Of a stretch of DNA of 6,862 nucleotides, positions 6,244 to 6,862 are shown in pieces. The stretch spans positions 1 to 6,862 of the forward strand of contig JACDBQ010000428.1 in NCBI GenBank assembly GCA_013694845.1, in the 5' to 3' direction. Made by a program: the position numbers and the translations under genes. The notes beneath the pieces are model-generated. The model worked only from the letters and a program-made list of their open reading frames with translations, did no database searches and was not told the DNA's origin. The number at the start of each line of letters is the position of its first letter. Position 1 is the first letter of the stretch. This stretch comes from Acidobacteriota bacterium. GTDB taxonomy: Bacteria > Acidobacteriota > Vicinamibacteria > Vicinamibacterales > 2-12-FULL-66-21.

Positions 6244-6862
6244 ATCTGCCAATCCCCGCCGGCTGCCGCATACCGGCCAGCAGCCTGAGGACGGCCCCGT
6301 TGGTCCAGCCGAATCCAACCTGGTTCGCGCTGTACCCGAACTTAATCCCTGCGGCGACGTCGGACTCGTTCCGGCGGACGTCATACTTCTCGACAATGGT
6401 TCCGTGTTCGCGGAACTCTTTGTTGACCAGCGCGACGAACTTCGCGGCAATGCGATCGGCGTCCTCGTCGTAGCCGTACCGGCGAAGTCCCTCGACCGCG
6501 ATCATCTGCAGCGGCGCCCACCCGAACGGCGCGTCCCACTGGCTGCCGGTGACCGTCGTGCTGGTGAGAATCCCGCCCGGCGCCTCGAACTTCGACAGGT
6601 TTGCGCGCACGCGCGCGGCCTGCTCTTTTCCCGCGATCCCCACCCAGAGCGGGTAGAACGTGGTCGCGAACTCGTAATTACGGCGACGCTTGTTTTGGAA
6701 GCTGTAGTCGAAGTACAGACTGGCCTTCTCGTCCCACATCAGCGCGTTGATGCGGTCTTTGCGCGCAGCCGCGCGAGTGCGCCACGTCGCAGCGCCGGCC
6801 TCGTTGCCTAAGGTTGCGGAAATCTCGGCCGTATCCAGTTCCATCTGATACAGCAGTGAGTT
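6242..6862 (-). CDS. GH37 trehalase-family glycosidase, C-terminal part (partial)
   Basis: The last 206 residues of a GH37-type enzyme, which inverts and hydrolyses alpha,alpha-trehalose to two glucoses; the 5' part lies beyond base 6862. The visible start, NSLLYQMELDTAEI, corresponds to the conserved '(D)LNSLL' segment, so reading continues into the edge and the ATG at 6844 is internal. Family marks are FATTFYPLWVGIA (65-77), the trehalase signature QWDAPFGWAPLQ (108-119), GTIVEKYDV (154-162, whose Glu158 matches the catalytic base as I recall the family) and GFGWTNGAVLRLL (183-195). The glycine-rich lid GGGGEY seen in E. coli TreA is not conserved: the equivalent stretch reads AAGIKFGYSANQVG. 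The catalytic acid would be outside the window. It is first in a tight pair with the GH13 lipoprotein gene (10-nt gap), consistent with joint breakdown of glucosides outside the cytoplasm. Cell location cannot be judged without the N-terminus. The changed lid leaves open a related substrate rather than trehalose. Confidence 0.9.
   Translation of the reverse strand, partial: NSLLYQMELDTAEISATLGNEAGAATWRTRAAARKDRINALMWDEKASLYFDYSFQNKRRRNYEFATTFYPLWVGIAGKEQAARVRANLSKFEAPGGILTSTTVTGSQWDAPFGWAPLQMIAVEGLRRYGYDEDADRIAAKFVALVNKEFREHGTIVEKYDVRRNESDVAAGIKFGYSANQVGFGWTNGAVLRLLAGMRQPAGIGR

Noticed and set aside
6232..6450. A longer N-terminus for the GH13 protein starting at 6450
   Set aside because: The extension overlaps the trehalase gene in another frame and is Ser/Arg/Thr-rich nonsense. 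The GTG at 6231 has a good ribosome site and yields a lipoprotein signal.
1..6862. RNA genes, CRISPR arrays, insertion sequences, phage or defence genes
   Set aside because: No tRNA cloverleaf, rRNA signature, regularly spaced repeat, transposase motif or terminal inverted repeat was found on reading both strands.

Overview
The window looks like chromosomal DNA from a GC-rich, Gram-negative heterotroph, most probably an Acidobacteriota (Vicinamibacteria- or Bryobacter-like). The main evidence is the large TonB-dependent receptor. It has an N-terminal carboxypeptidase-regulatory-like domain, a very long barrel with two Cys-Asn-Cys motifs, and a 'SVPTAAARGGDLSAYG' segment, a layout I associate with the expanded receptor families of that phylum. 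The lineage call is inference from protein style, not from a marker gene.

Layout: (1) Bases 1-272, minus strand: the N-terminal 90 residues of an exported protein that runs off the left edge. It resembles a glycogen-debranching / six-hairpin glycosidase-like family, but this is tentative. (2) Bases 273-544: a divergent intergenic region with a candidate plus-strand promoter, an overlapping LacI-type palindrome, a tandem 9-mer repeat and a perfect dyad. (3) Bases 545-3987, plus strand: the TonB-dependent receptor, split into two frames by an apparent loss of one T in the T run at 1499-1502. The restored product would be about 1147 residues. (4) Bases 3988-4434: no intact gene, but decayed coding sequence. 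This includes a recognisable remnant of a multiheme-cytochrome/TPR-type protein with an internal deletion, and an unassigned open stretch before it. (5) Bases 4435-6231, minus strand: a complete GH13 alpha-glucosidase (oligo-1,6-glucosidase type) with a lipoprotein signal. (6) Bases 6242-6862, minus strand: the C-terminal 206 residues of a GH37 trehalase-family enzyme. It lies upstream of, and is probably translationally coupled to, the GH13 gene.

Taken together this reads as an alpha-glucoside (trehalose / isomalto- or malto-oligosaccharide) use locus. A TonB-dependent receptor would take up the sugar, a surface- or periplasm-anchored GH13 enzyme and a trehalase would hydrolyse it, and possibly a debranching-like exported enzyme would act on the far side. 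The substrate link is inferred from gene proximity. No SusD, sugar transporter, regulator, mobile element, CRISPR array or RNA gene is visible. I see no clearly new system. The points most worth checking are the receptor frameshift, the gene remnant between the convergent genes, the operator-like repeats upstream of the receptor, and the altered lid loop of the trehalase.
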